Shown piece by piece: positions 10,599 through 22,029 of a DNA stretch of 64,000 bases (position 1 is its first letter; each line of letters begins with the position of its first letter). Position numbers and translations under genes: made by a program. The DNA comes from Loxodes magnus. Taxonomy: Eukaryota > Ciliophora > Karyorelictea > Loxodida > Loxodidae. The stretch covers positions 62,001-126,000 of the forward strand of contig CAMPDV010001059.1 in NCBI GenBank assembly GCA_946699065.1, in the 5' to 3' direction. The notes below the pieces were generated by a model. It did no database searches and was not told the DNA's origin. It saw nothing but the letters and a program-made list of their open reading frames with translations.

Positions 10599-11458
10599 GA
10601 CTATGGGACGTCAAGACAGGTACCTGTAAGACCATGAGTGGTCACACAGATTCTGTATATGCTGTGGCTATATCCAGTGATTCAGAGTTCATCGTATCGG
10701 GAAGTTATGATGATACGGTGAGACTATGGGACGTCAAGACAGGTACCTGTAAGACCATGAGTGGTCACACTAGTAATGCATATGCTTTGGCAATATCCAG
10801 TGATTCAGAGTTCATCGTATCGGGAAGTTATGATAATACGGTGAGACTATGGGACGTCAAGACAGGTACCTGTAAGACCATGAGTGGTCACACAGATTTT
10901 GTAAGAACTGTGTCTATATCCAGTGATTCAGAGTTCATCGTATCGGAAAATTATGATAATACTGTGAGACTATGGGACGTCAAGACAGGTACCTGTAAGA
11001 CCATGAGTGGTCACACAGGTTATGTATATGCTGTGGCTATATCCAGTGATTCAGAGTTCATCGTATCGGAAAGTTATGATAAAACGGTGAGACTATGGGA
11101 CGTCAAGACAGGTACCTGTAAGACCATGAGTGGTCACACAGATTCTGTTTCATCTGTGGCTATATCCAGTGATTCAGAGTTCATCGTATCGGAAAGTTAT
11201 GATAATACGGTGAGACTATGGGACGTCAAGACAGGTACCTGTAAGACCATGAGTGGTCACACTAATTCTGTATATGCTGTGGCAATATCCAGTGATTCAG
11301 AGTTCATCGTATCGGGAAGTTATGATAATACGGTGAGACTATGGGACGTCAAGACAGGTACCTGTAAGACCATGAGTGGTCACACAGGTTTTGTATATGC
11401 TGTGCTATATCCAGTGATTCACAGTTCAATGTATCGGGAAGTTATGATAAAACGGTGA
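10595..11458 (+). pseudogene. WD40 repeat fragment in frame 2, ends in the same frameshift
   Basis: The repeat frame resumes in frame 2 after the deletion at 10544; the GTG at 10595 is the Val6 codon, not an evident start. Seven units follow: DSV, SNA-YAL, DFV-RTV, GYV, DSV-SSV, NSV, GFV. The last repeats the one-G deletion, at about 11404. The three units before that deletion match those before 10544, so the break was copied by a 7-unit duplication. Codon 1 of one unit is Asn (SENYD, about 10949), a rare variant. Confidence 0.75.
11401..11406 (+). other. One-base deletion (GTGGCT to GTGCT), frame 2 to 1
   Basis: Same change as at 10544, 860 bases later (7 units minus 1). It is therefore a copied mutation rather than an independent one. 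Confidence 0.9.
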
Positions 11459-13332
11459 GACTATGGGACGTCAAGACAGGTACCTGTAAGACCATGAGTG
11501 GTCACACAGATTCTGTATATGCTGTGGCTATATCCAGTGATTCAGAGTTCATCGTATCGGGAAGTTATGATGATACGGTGAGACTATGGGACGTCAAGAC
11601 AGGTACCTGTAAGACCATGAGTGGTCACACAGGTTATGCATATGCTGTGGCTATATCCAGTGATTCACAGTTCATCGTATCGGGAAGTTATGATAAAACG
11701 GTGAGACTATGGGACGTCAAGACAGGTACCTGTAAGACCATGAGTGGTCACACAGGTTATGTATATGCTGTGGCTATATCCAGTGATTCAGAGTTCATCG
11801 TATCGGAAAGTTATGATAATACGGTGAGACTATGGGACGTCAAGACAGGTACCTGTAAGACCATGAGTGGTCACACTAATTCTGTATATGCTGTGGCTAT
11901 ATCCAGTGATTCAGAGTTCATCGTATCGGGAAGTGCAGATTATACGGTGAGACTATGGGACGTCAAGACAGGTACCTGTAAGACCATGAGTGGTCACACA
12001 GATTTTGTAAGAACTGTGTCTATATCCAGTGATTCACAGTTCATCGTATCGGGAAGTTATGATAATACGGTGAGACTATGGGACGTCAAGACAGGTACCT
12101 GTAAGACCATGAGTGGTCACACAGATTTTGTAAGAACTGTGTCTATATCCAGTGATTCAGAGTTTATCGCATCGGGAAGTTATGATAAAACGGTGAGACT
12201 ATGGGACGTCAAGACAGGTACCTGTAAGACCATGAGTGGTCACACTAGTAATGCATATGCTTTGGCAATATCCAGTGATTCACAGTTCATCGTATCGGGA
12301 AGTTATGATAATACGGTGAGACTATGGGACGTCAAGACAGGTACCTGTAAGACCATGAGTGGTCACACTAATTCTGTATATGCTGTGGCTATATCCAGTG
12401 ATTCAGAGTTCATCGTATCGGAAAGTTATGATAATACGGTGAGACTATGGGACGTCAAGACAGGTACCTGTAAGACCATGAGTGGTCACACTAATTCTGT
12501 ATATGCTGTGGCTATATCCAGTGATTCACAGTTCAATGTATCGGGAAGTGTTGATAATACGGTGAGACTATGGGACGTCAAGACAGGTACCTGTAAGACC
12601 ATGAGTGGTCACACTAATTCTGTTTCATCTGTGGCAATATCCAGTGATTCAGAGTTCATCGTATCGGGAAGTTATGATAATACAGTGAGACTATGGGACG
12701 TCAAGACAGGTACCTGTAAGACCATGAGTGGTCACACAGATTCTGTATATGCTGTTGCTATATCCAGTGATTCAGAGTTTATCGTATCGGGAAGTTATGA
12801 TAATACGGTGAGACTATGGGACGTCAAGACAGGTACCTGTAAGACCATGAGTGGTCACACAGGTTATGTATATGCTGTGGCAATATCCAGTGATTCACAT
12901 TTCATCGTATCGGGAAGTTATGATAATACGGTGAGACTATGGGACGTCAAGACAGGTACCTGTAAGACCATGAGTGGTCACACAGGTTTTGTATATGCTG
13001 TGGCTATATCCAGTGATTCAGAGTTCATCGTATCGGGAAGTTATGATAAAACGGTGAGACTATGGGACGTCAAGACAGGTACCTGTAAGACCATGAGTGG
13101 TCACACTAATTCTGTATATGCTGTGGCTATATCCAGTGATTCAGAGTTCATCGTATCGGGAATTGTTGATAATACGGTGAGACTATGGGACGTCAAGACA
13201 GGTACCTGTAAGACCATGAGTGGTCACACAGGTTATGTATATGCTGTGGCTATATCCAGTGATTCAGAGTTCATCGTATCGGGAAGTTATGATAAAACGG
13301 TGAGACTATGGGACGTCAAGACAGGTACCTGA
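11455..13332 (+). pseudogene. WD40 repeat fragment in frame 1, ended by TGT-to-TGA
   Basis: There are about 15 type 1 units in frame 1 after the second deletion. The fragment is closed by TGA at 13330-13332, where every other unit has TGT (Cys16). It carries markers typical of region 2 or rare elsewhere: ADYT at about 11934, IAS at about 12168, SGIVDN at about 13163. The part around 12,740-13,420 matches 8,806-9,486 in unit order, including the rare SDSHF unit (8961 and 12895). This shows a 32-unit segmental copy. Outside codon 16 of the last unit it looks coding-competent. Confidence 0.75.
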
Positions 13333-14472
13333 AAGACCATGAGTGGTCACACAGGTTATGTATATGCTGTGGCTATATCCAGTGATTCAGAGTTCATCGT
13401 ATCGGGAAGTTATGATAAAACGGTGAGACTATGGGACGTCAAGACAGGTACCTGTAAGACCATGAGTGGTCACACAGGTTTTGTAAGAACTGTGTCTATA
13501 TCCAGTGATTCAGAGTTCATCGTATCGGAAAGTTATGATAATACTGTGAGACTATGGGACGTCAAGACAGGTACCTGTAAGACCATGAGTGGTCACACAG
13601 ATTCTGTATATGCTGTGGCTATATCCAGTGATTCAGAGTTCATCGTATCGGGAAGTTATGATAATACAGTGAGACTATGGGACGTCAAGACAGGTACCTG
13701 TAAGACCATGAGTGGTCACACTAATTCTGTATATGCTGTGGCTATATCCAGTGATTCAGAGTTCATCGTATCGGGAAGTTATGATGATACGGTGAGACTA
13801 TGGGACGTCAAGACAGGTACCTGTAAGACCATGAGTGGTCACACAGGTTTTGTATATGCTTTGGCAATATCCAGTGATTCAGAGTTCATCGTATCGGGAA
13901 GTTATGATAATACGGTGAGACTATGGGACGTCAAGACAGGTACCTGTAAGACCATGAGTGGTCACACTAATTCTGTATATGCTGTGGCTATATCCAGTGA
14001 TTCAGAGTTCATCGTATCGGGAAGTTATGATAATACGGTGAGACTATGGGACGTCAAGACAGGTACCTGTAAGACCATGAGTGGTCACACAGATTCTGTA
14101 TATGCTGTGGCTATATCCAGTGATTCAGAGTTCATCGTATCGGGAAGTTATGATAATACAGTGAGACTATGGGACGTCAAGACAGGTACCTGTAAGACCA
14201 TGAGTGGTCACACTAATTCTGTATATGCTGTGGCTATATCCAGTGATTCAGAGTTCATCGTATCGGAAAGTTATGATAATACGGTGAGACTATGGGACGT
14301 CAAGACAGGTACCTGTAAGACCATGAGTGGTCACACAGATTCTGTATATGCTGTGGCTATATCCAGTGATTCACAGTTCATCGTATCGGGAAGTTATGAT
14401 GATACGGTGAGACTATGGGACGTCAAGACAGGTACCTGTAAGACCATGAGTGGTCAACCTAGTTATGTATGA
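13333..14472 (+). pseudogene. Last nearly clean type 1 WD40 stretch
   Basis: Nine further units follow in frame 1, directly continuing the previous fragment past TGA 13330; the first ATG (13339) is the Met19 codon of the unit. Order: GYV, GFV-RTV, DSV, NSV, GFV-YAL, NSV, DSV, NSV, DSV. It ends in the first SGQPSYV block, with TGA at 14470-14472. This is where the array changes character: His22 becomes Gln (CAC to CAA), Thr23 becomes Pro, and codon 27 becomes a stop. Confidence 0.75.
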
Positions 14473-16002
14473 TCTGTGGCTATATCCAGTGATTCAGAGT
14501 TCATCGTATCGGGAAGTGATGATAATACGTTGAGACTATGTGACGTCAAGACAGGTACCTGTAAGACCATGAGTGGTCACACTAGTAATGCATATGCTTT
14601 GGCAATATCCAGTGATTCAGAGTTCATCGTATCGGGAAGTTATGATGATACGGTGAGACTATGGGACGTCAAGACAGGTACCTGTAAGGCCATGAGTGGT
14701 CAACCTAGTTATGTATGATCTGTGGCTATATCCAGTGATTCAGAGTTCATCGTATCGGGAAGTGATGATAATACGTTGAGACTATGTGACGTCAAGACAG
14801 GTATCTGTAAGATCATGAGTGGTCACACTAGTTGTGTAAATGCTGCGGCTATATCCAGTGATTCAGAGTTCATCGTATCGGGAAGTTATGATGATACGGT
14901 GAGACTATGGGACGTCAAGACAGGTACCTGTAAGGCCATGAGTGGTCACACTAGTAATGCATATGCTTTGGCAATATCCAGTGATTCAGAGTTCATCGTA
15001 TCGGGAAGTGATGATAATACGTTGAGACTATGTGACGTCAAGACAGGTATCTGTAAGATCATGAGTGGTCACACTAGTTGTGTAAATGCTGCGGCTATAT
15101 CCAGTGATTCAGAGTTCATCGTATCGGGAAGTGGAGATAAGACGGTGAGAATATGGGACGTCAAGACAGGTACCTGTAAGACCATGAGTGGTCACACTAG
15201 TTATGTATTATCTGTGGCTATATCCAGTGATTCAGAGTTCATCGTATCGGGAAGTGATGATAATACGTTGAGACTATGTGACGTCAAGACAGGTATCTGT
15301 AAGATCATGAGTGGTCACACTAGTTGTGTAAATGCTGTGGCTATATCAAGTGATTCAGAGTTCATCGTATCGGGAAGTGGAGATAAGACGGTGAGAATAT
15401 GGGACGTCAAGACAGGTACCTGTAAGACCATGAGTGGTCACACTAATTCTGTATTATCTGTGGCTATATCCATTGATTTGGAGTTCATCGTATCGGGAAG
15501 TCATGATTAGACGGTGAGACTATGGGACGTCAAGACAGGTACCTGTAAGACCATGAGTGGTCAACCTAGTTATGTATATGCTGCGGCTATATCCAGTGAT
15601 TCAGAGTTCATCGTATCGGGAAGTGATGATAATACGTTGAGACTATGTGACGTCAAGACAGGTATCTGTAAGATCATGAGTGGTCACACTAGTTGTGTAA
15701 ATGCTGTGGCTATATCAAGTGATTCAGAGTTCATCGTATCGGGAAGTGGAGATAAGACGGTGAGACTATGGGACGTCAAGACAGGTACCTGTAAGACCAT
15801 GAGTGGTCAAACTAGTTATGTATGATCTGTGGCTATATCCAGTGATTCAGAGTTCATCGTATCGGGAAGTTATGATGATACGGTGAGACTATGGGACGTC
15901 AAGACAGGTACCTGTAAGACCATGAGTGGTCACACTAATTAAGTATTATCTGTGTCTATATCCAGTGATTCAGAGTTCATCGTATCGGGAAGTCATGATT
16001 AG
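14473..16002 (+). pseudogene. Transition zone: first type 2 WD40 units
   Basis: Type 2 units begin here: DDNTLRLCD with ICKIM, SCVNAAA, SNAYALA with YDD, and RIWD with GDK. Stops are TGA 14470 and 14716 (codon 27), TAG 15508 (codon 4), TGA 15823 and TAA 15940 (codon 25). Blocks of type 1 character (SNAYALA, YDD) still alternate with type 2 blocks. Open pieces are 14476-14718 and 14722-15510. Confidence 0.8.
14722..15510 (+). pseudogene. Open WD40 fragment, 262 residues
   Basis: Units in order: [85 protein letters not shown]. It ends at TAG in SHD*. Three of the Trp9 codons are Cys, so several blades lack the tetrad Trp. Bounded by TGA 14716 and TAG 15508. Confidence 0.6.
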
Positions 16003-17631
16003 ACGGTGAGAATATGGGACGTCAAGACAGGTACCTGTAAGACCATGAGTGGTCACACTAATTAAGTATTATCTGTGTCTATATCCAGTGATTCAGAGTT
16101 CATCGTATCGGGAAGTTATGATGATACGGTGAGACTATGGGACGTCAAGACAGGTACCTGTAAGGCCATGAGTGGTCAACCTAGTTATGTATGATCTGTG
16201 GCTATATCCAGTGATTCAGAGTTCATCGTATCGGGAAGTGATGATAATACGTTGAGACTATGTGACGTCAAGACAGGTATCTGTAAGATCATGAGTGGTC
16301 ACACTAGTTGTGTAAATGCTGCGGCTATATCCAGTGATTCAGAGTTCATCGTATCGGGAAGTTATGATGATACGGTGAGACTATGGGACGTCAAGACAGG
16401 TACCTGTAAGACCATGAGTGGTCACACTAGTTATGTATTATCTGTGGCTATATCCATTGATTTGGAGTTCATCGTATCGGGAAGTTATGATGATACGGTG
16501 AGACTATGGGACGTCAAGACAGCTACCTGTAAGACCATGAGTGGTCAACCTAGTTATGTATGATCTGTGGCTATATCCAGTGATTCAGAGTTCATCGTAT
16601 CGGGAAGTGATGATAATACGTTGAGACTATGTGACGTCAAGACAGGTATCTGTAAGATCATGAGTGGTCACACTAGTTGTGTAAATGCTGTGGCTATATC
16701 AAGTGATTCAGAGTTCATCGTATCGGGAAGTGGAGATAAGACGGTGAGAATATGGGACGTCAAGACAGGTACCTGTAAGACCATGAGTGGTCACACTAAT
16801 TCTGTATTATCTGTGGCTATATCCATTGATTTGGAGTTCATCGTATCGGGAAGTCATGATTAGACGGTGAGACTATGGGACGTCAAGACAGGTACCTGTA
16901 AGACCATGAGTGGTCAACCTAGTTATGTATGATCTGTGGCTATATCCAGTGATTCAGAGTTCATCGTATCGGGAAGTGATGATAATACGTTGAGACTATG
17001 TGACGTCAAGACAGGTATCTGTAAGATCATGAGTGGTCACACTAGTTGTGTAAATGCTGTGGCTATATCCAGTGATTCAGAGTTCATCGTATCGTGAAGT
17101 GGAGATAAGACGGTGAGAATATGGGACGTCAAGACAGGTACCTGTAAGACCATGAGTGGTCACACTAGTTATGTATATGCTGTGGCTATATCCATTGATT
17201 TGGAGTTCATCGTATCGGGAAGTCATGATGATACGGTGAGAATATGGGACGTCAAGACAGGTACCTGTAAGACCATGAGTGGTCACACTAGTTATGTATA
17301 TGCTGCGGCTATATCCAGTGATTCAGAGTTCATCGTATCGGGAAGTGATGATAATACGTTGAGACTATGTGACGTCAAGACAGGTACCTGTAAGACCATG
17401 AGTGGTCAACCTAGTTGTGTAAATGCTGTGGCTATATCCAGTGATTCAGAGTTCATCGTATCGGGAAGTGGAGATAAGACGGTGAGAATATGGGACGTCA
17501 AGACAGGTACCTGTAAGACCATGAGTGGTCACACTAATTCTGTATTATCTGTGGCTATATCCATTAATTTGGAGTTCATCGTATCGGGAAGTCATGATTA
17601 TACGGTGAGACTATGGGACGTCAAGACAGGT
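16003..17631 (+). repeat. Segmental duplication H1, copy A (about 13 units)
   Basis: Matches 17971-19599 (16 units on) and 22030-23658 (49 units on) in unit order and, as far as I can read, base for base. Signature: TAA, TGA and TAG stops, a KTATCK unit (GGT to GCT, about 16,520), and TGA at 17095 replacing Gly41. It diverges on the right where copy A reads GTATCTG and B and C read GTACCTG. Confidence 0.85.
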
Positions 17632-17793
17632 ATCTGTAAGATCATGAGTGGTCACACTAGTTGTGTAAATGCTGTGGCTATATCAAGTGATTCAGAGTTC
17701 ATCGTATCGGGAAGTGGAGATAAGACGGTGAGACTATGGGACGTCAAGACAGGTACCTGTAAGACCATGAGTGGTCAAACTAGTTATGTATGA
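17113..17793 (+). pseudogene. Open WD40 fragment, 226 residues
   Basis: Starts after the unusual TGA (17095) that replaces Gly41. Units: [69 protein letters not shown], ending QTSYV and TGA. The HDYT block here is the unmutated parent form of the HD-stop (TAT versus TAG at codon 4). Confidence 0.6.
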
Positions 17794-17970
17794 TCTGTGG
17801 CTATATCCAGTGATTCAGAGTTCATCGTATCGGGAAGTTATGATGATACGGTGAGACTATGGGACGTCAAGACAGGTACCTGTAAGACCATGAGTGGTCA
17901 CACTAGTTATGTATATGCTGCGGCTATATCCAGTGATTCAGAGTTCATCGTATCGGGAAGTCATGATTAG

Positions 17971-19599
17971 ACGGTGAGAATATGGGACGTCAAGACAGGT
18001 ACCTGTAAGACCATGAGTGGTCACACTAATTAAGTATTATCTGTGTCTATATCCAGTGATTCAGAGTTCATCGTATCGGGAAGTTATGATGATACGGTGA
18101 GACTATGGGACGTCAAGACAGGTACCTGTAAGGCCATGAGTGGTCAACCTAGTTATGTATGATCTGTGGCTATATCCAGTGATTCAGAGTTCATCGTATC
18201 GGGAAGTGATGATAATACGTTGAGACTATGTGACGTCAAGACAGGTATCTGTAAGATCATGAGTGGTCACACTAGTTGTGTAAATGCTGCGGCTATATCC
18301 AGTGATTCAGAGTTCATCGTATCGGGAAGTTATGATGATACGGTGAGACTATGGGACGTCAAGACAGGTACCTGTAAGACCATGAGTGGTCACACTAGTT
18401 ATGTATTATCTGTGGCTATATCCATTGATTTGGAGTTCATCGTATCGGGAAGTTATGATGATACGGTGAGACTATGGGACGTCAAGACAGCTACCTGTAA
18501 GACCATGAGTGGTCAACCTAGTTATGTATGATCTGTGGCTATATCCAGTGATTCAGAGTTCATCGTATCGGGAAGTGATGATAATACGTTGAGACTATGT
18601 GACGTCAAGACAGGTATCTGTAAGATCATGAGTGGTCACACTAGTTGTGTAAATGCTGTGGCTATATCAAGTGATTCAGAGTTCATCGTATCGGGAAGTG
18701 GAGATAAGACGGTGAGAATATGGGACGTCAAGACAGGTACCTGTAAGACCATGAGTGGTCACACTAATTCTGTATTATCTGTGGCTATATCCATTGATTT
18801 GGAGTTCATCGTATCGGGAAGTCATGATTAGACGGTGAGACTATGGGACGTCAAGACAGGTACCTGTAAGACCATGAGTGGTCAACCTAGTTATGTATGA
18901 TCTGTGGCTATATCCAGTGATTCAGAGTTCATCGTATCGGGAAGTGATGATAATACGTTGAGACTATGTGACGTCAAGACAGGTATCTGTAAGATCATGA
19001 GTGGTCACACTAGTTGTGTAAATGCTGTGGCTATATCCAGTGATTCAGAGTTCATCGTATCGTGAAGTGGAGATAAGACGGTGAGAATATGGGACGTCAA
19101 GACAGGTACCTGTAAGACCATGAGTGGTCACACTAGTTATGTATATGCTGTGGCTATATCCATTGATTTGGAGTTCATCGTATCGGGAAGTCATGATGAT
19201 ACGGTGAGAATATGGGACGTCAAGACAGGTACCTGTAAGACCATGAGTGGTCACACTAGTTATGTATATGCTGCGGCTATATCCAGTGATTCAGAGTTCA
19301 TCGTATCGGGAAGTGATGATAATACGTTGAGACTATGTGACGTCAAGACAGGTACCTGTAAGACCATGAGTGGTCAACCTAGTTGTGTAAATGCTGTGGC
19401 TATATCCAGTGATTCAGAGTTCATCGTATCGGGAAGTGGAGATAAGACGGTGAGAATATGGGACGTCAAGACAGGTACCTGTAAGACCATGAGTGGTCAC
19501 ACTAATTCTGTATTATCTGTGGCTATATCCATTAATTTGGAGTTCATCGTATCGGGAAGTCATGATTATACGGTGAGACTATGGGACGTCAAGACAGGT
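17971..19599 (+). repeat. Segmental duplication H1, copy B
   Basis: Same unit order as copy A at an offset of +1968. Carries the Gly41 TGA at 19063 and the KTATCK unit near 18,490. Copies B and C stay alike to about 19765 / 23824, further than A, so B and C share a more recent history. Confidence 0.85.
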
Positions 19600-19692
19600 A
19601 CCTGTAAGACCATGAGTGGTCACACTAGTTATGTATTATCTGTGGCTATATCCAGTGATTCAGAGTTAATCGTATCGGAAAGTCATGATTAG
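19081..19692 (+). pseudogene. Open WD40 fragment, 203 residues (H1 copy B)
   Basis: Identical as a translation to 23140-23751. Units run from RIWD-SYVYAVA through QPSCVNAVA and NSVLSVA to SYVLSVA with SDSELIVSE. It ends at TAG in SHD*. It differs from the copy A fragment (17113) only after the RLWD of the HDY unit. Confidence 0.6.
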
Positions 19693-20610
19693 ACGGTGAG
19701 AATATGGGACGTCAAGACAGGTACCTGTAAGACCATGAGTGGTCACACTAGTTATGTATATGCTGTGGCTATATCCATTAATTTGGAGTTCATCGTATCG
19801 GGAAGTTATGATGATACGGTGAGACTATGGGACGTCAAGACAGGTACCTGTAAGACCATGAGTGGTCACACTAGTTATGTATGATCTGTGACTATATCCA
19901 GTGATTCAGAGTTCATCGTATCGGGAAGTCATGATTAGACGGTGAGAATATGGGACGTCAAGACAGGTACCTGTAAGACCATGAGTGGTCACACTAGTTA
20001 TGTATATGCTGTGGCTATATCCATTGATTTGGAGTTCATCGTATCGGGAAGTTATGATGATACGGTGAGACTATGGGACGTCAAGACAGGTACCTGTAAG
20101 ACCATGAGTGGTCACACTAGTTATGTATGATCTGTGGCTATATCCAGTGATTCAGAGTTCATCGTATCGGGAAGTCATGATTAGACGGTGAGAATATGGG
20201 ACGTCAAGACAGGTACCTGTAAGACCATGAGTGGTCACACTAATTAAGTATTATCTGTGTCTATATCCAGTGATTCAGAGTTCATCGTATCGGGAAGTCA
20301 TGATTAGACGGTGAGAATATGGGACGTCAAGACAGGTACCTGTAAGACCATGAGTGGTCACACTAGTTATGTATATGCTGTGGCTATATCCATTGATTTG
20401 GAGTTCATCGTATCGGGAAGTTATGATGATACGGTGAGACTATGGGACGTCAAGACAGCTACCTGTAAGACCATGAGTGGTCACACTAGTTATGTATGAT
20501 CTGTGGCTATATCCAGTGATTCAGAGTTCATCGTATCGGGAAGTCATGATTAGACGGTGAGAATATGGGACGTCAAGACAGGTACCTGTAAGACCATGAG
20601 TGGTCACACT
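19520..20610 (+). repeat. Segmental duplication H2, copy 1 (about 9 units)
   Basis: Same unit order as 27388-28478. The offset of 7868 equals 64 units minus the four one-base deletions between them. Contains repeated RIWD-SYVYAVA / SYV-TGA / SHD-TAG triplets. It diverges where copy 1 has SCVNAAA and copy 2 has HTN-TAA. Confidence 0.8.
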
Positions 20611-22029
20611 AGTTGTGTAAATGCTGCGGCTATATCCAGTGATTCAGAGTTCATCGTATCGGGAAGTTATGATGATACGGTGAGACTATGGGACGTCAAG
20701 ACAGGTACCTGTAAGACCATGAGTGGTCAAACTAGTTATGTATGATCTGTGGCTATATCCAGTGATTCAGAGTTCATCGTATCGGGAAGTGATGATAATA
20801 CGTTGAGACTATGTGACGTCAAGACAGGTATCTGTAAGATCATGAGTGGTCACACTAGTTGTGTAAATGCTGTGGCTATATCCAGTGATTCAGAGTTCAT
20901 CGTATCGGGAAGTTTAGATAAGACGGTGAGACTATGGGACGTCAAGACAGGTACCTGTAAGACCATGAGTGGTCAAACTAGTTATGTATGATCTGTGGCT
21001 ATATCCAGTGATTCAGAGTTCATCGTATCGGGAAGTTATGATGATACGGTGAGACTATGGGACGTCAAGACAGGTACCTGTAAGACCATGAGTGGTCACA
21101 CTAATTAAGTATTATCTGTGTCTATATCCAGTGATTCAGAGTTCATCGTATCGGGAAGTCATGATTAGACGGTGAGAATATGGGACGTCAAGACAGGTAC
21201 CTGTAAGACCATGAGTGGTCACACTAGTTATGTATATGCTGTGGCTATATCCATTGATTTGGAGTTCATCGTATCGGGAAGTTATGATGATACGGTGAGA
21301 CTATGGGACGTCAAGACAGGTACCTGTAAGACCATGAGTGGTCACACTAGTTATGTATGATCTGTGGCTATATCCAGTGATTCAGAGTTCATCGTATCGG
21401 GAAGTCATGATTAGACGGTGAGAATATGGGACGTCAAGACAGGTACCTGTAAGACCATGAGTGGTCACACTAGTTATGTATATGCTGTGGCTATATCCAT
21501 TGATTTGGAGTTCATCGTATCGGGAAGTGCAGATTATACGGTGAGACTATGGGACGTCAAGACAGGTACCTGTAAGACCATGAGTGGTCACACTAGTTAT
21601 GTATATGCTGTGGCTATATCCATTGATTTGGAGTTCATCGTATCGGGAAGTTATGATGATACGGTGAGACTATGGGACGTCAAGACAGGTACCTGTAAGA
21701 CCATGAGTGGTCACACTAGTTATGTATGATCTGTGGCTATATCCAGTGATTCAGAGTTCATCGTATCGGGAAGTCATGATTAGACGGTGAGAATATGGGA
21801 CGTCAAGACAGGTACCTGTAAGACCATGAGTGGTCAAACTAGTTATGTATGATCTGTGGCTATATCCAGTGATTCAGAGTTCATCGTATCGGGAAGTTAT
21901 GATGATACGGTGAGACTATGGGACGTCAAGACAGGTACCTGTAAGACCATGAGTGGTCACACTAGTTATGTATATGCTGCGGCTATATCCAGTGATTCAG
22001 AGTTCATCGTATCGGGAAGTGGAGATAAG
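20611..22029 (+). pseudogene. Interrupted type 2 WD40 units
   Basis: About 11.5 units. Open pieces are 20557-20745, 20749-20991 (with LDKT), 21172-21360, 21418-21729 (with ADYT) and 21856-22092. Stops are TGA after SYV or QTSYV, TAG in SHD* and TAA in HTN*. Frame 1 is kept throughout. Confidence 0.75.

Noticed and set aside
17077-17286. Minus-strand open frames (also 19045, 23104, 55320, 57288, 63480)
   Set aside because: They are the antisense of WD40 units with repeating translation ([16 protein letters not shown]) and occur wherever a local combination lacks antisense stops. There is no independent start signal or conservation.
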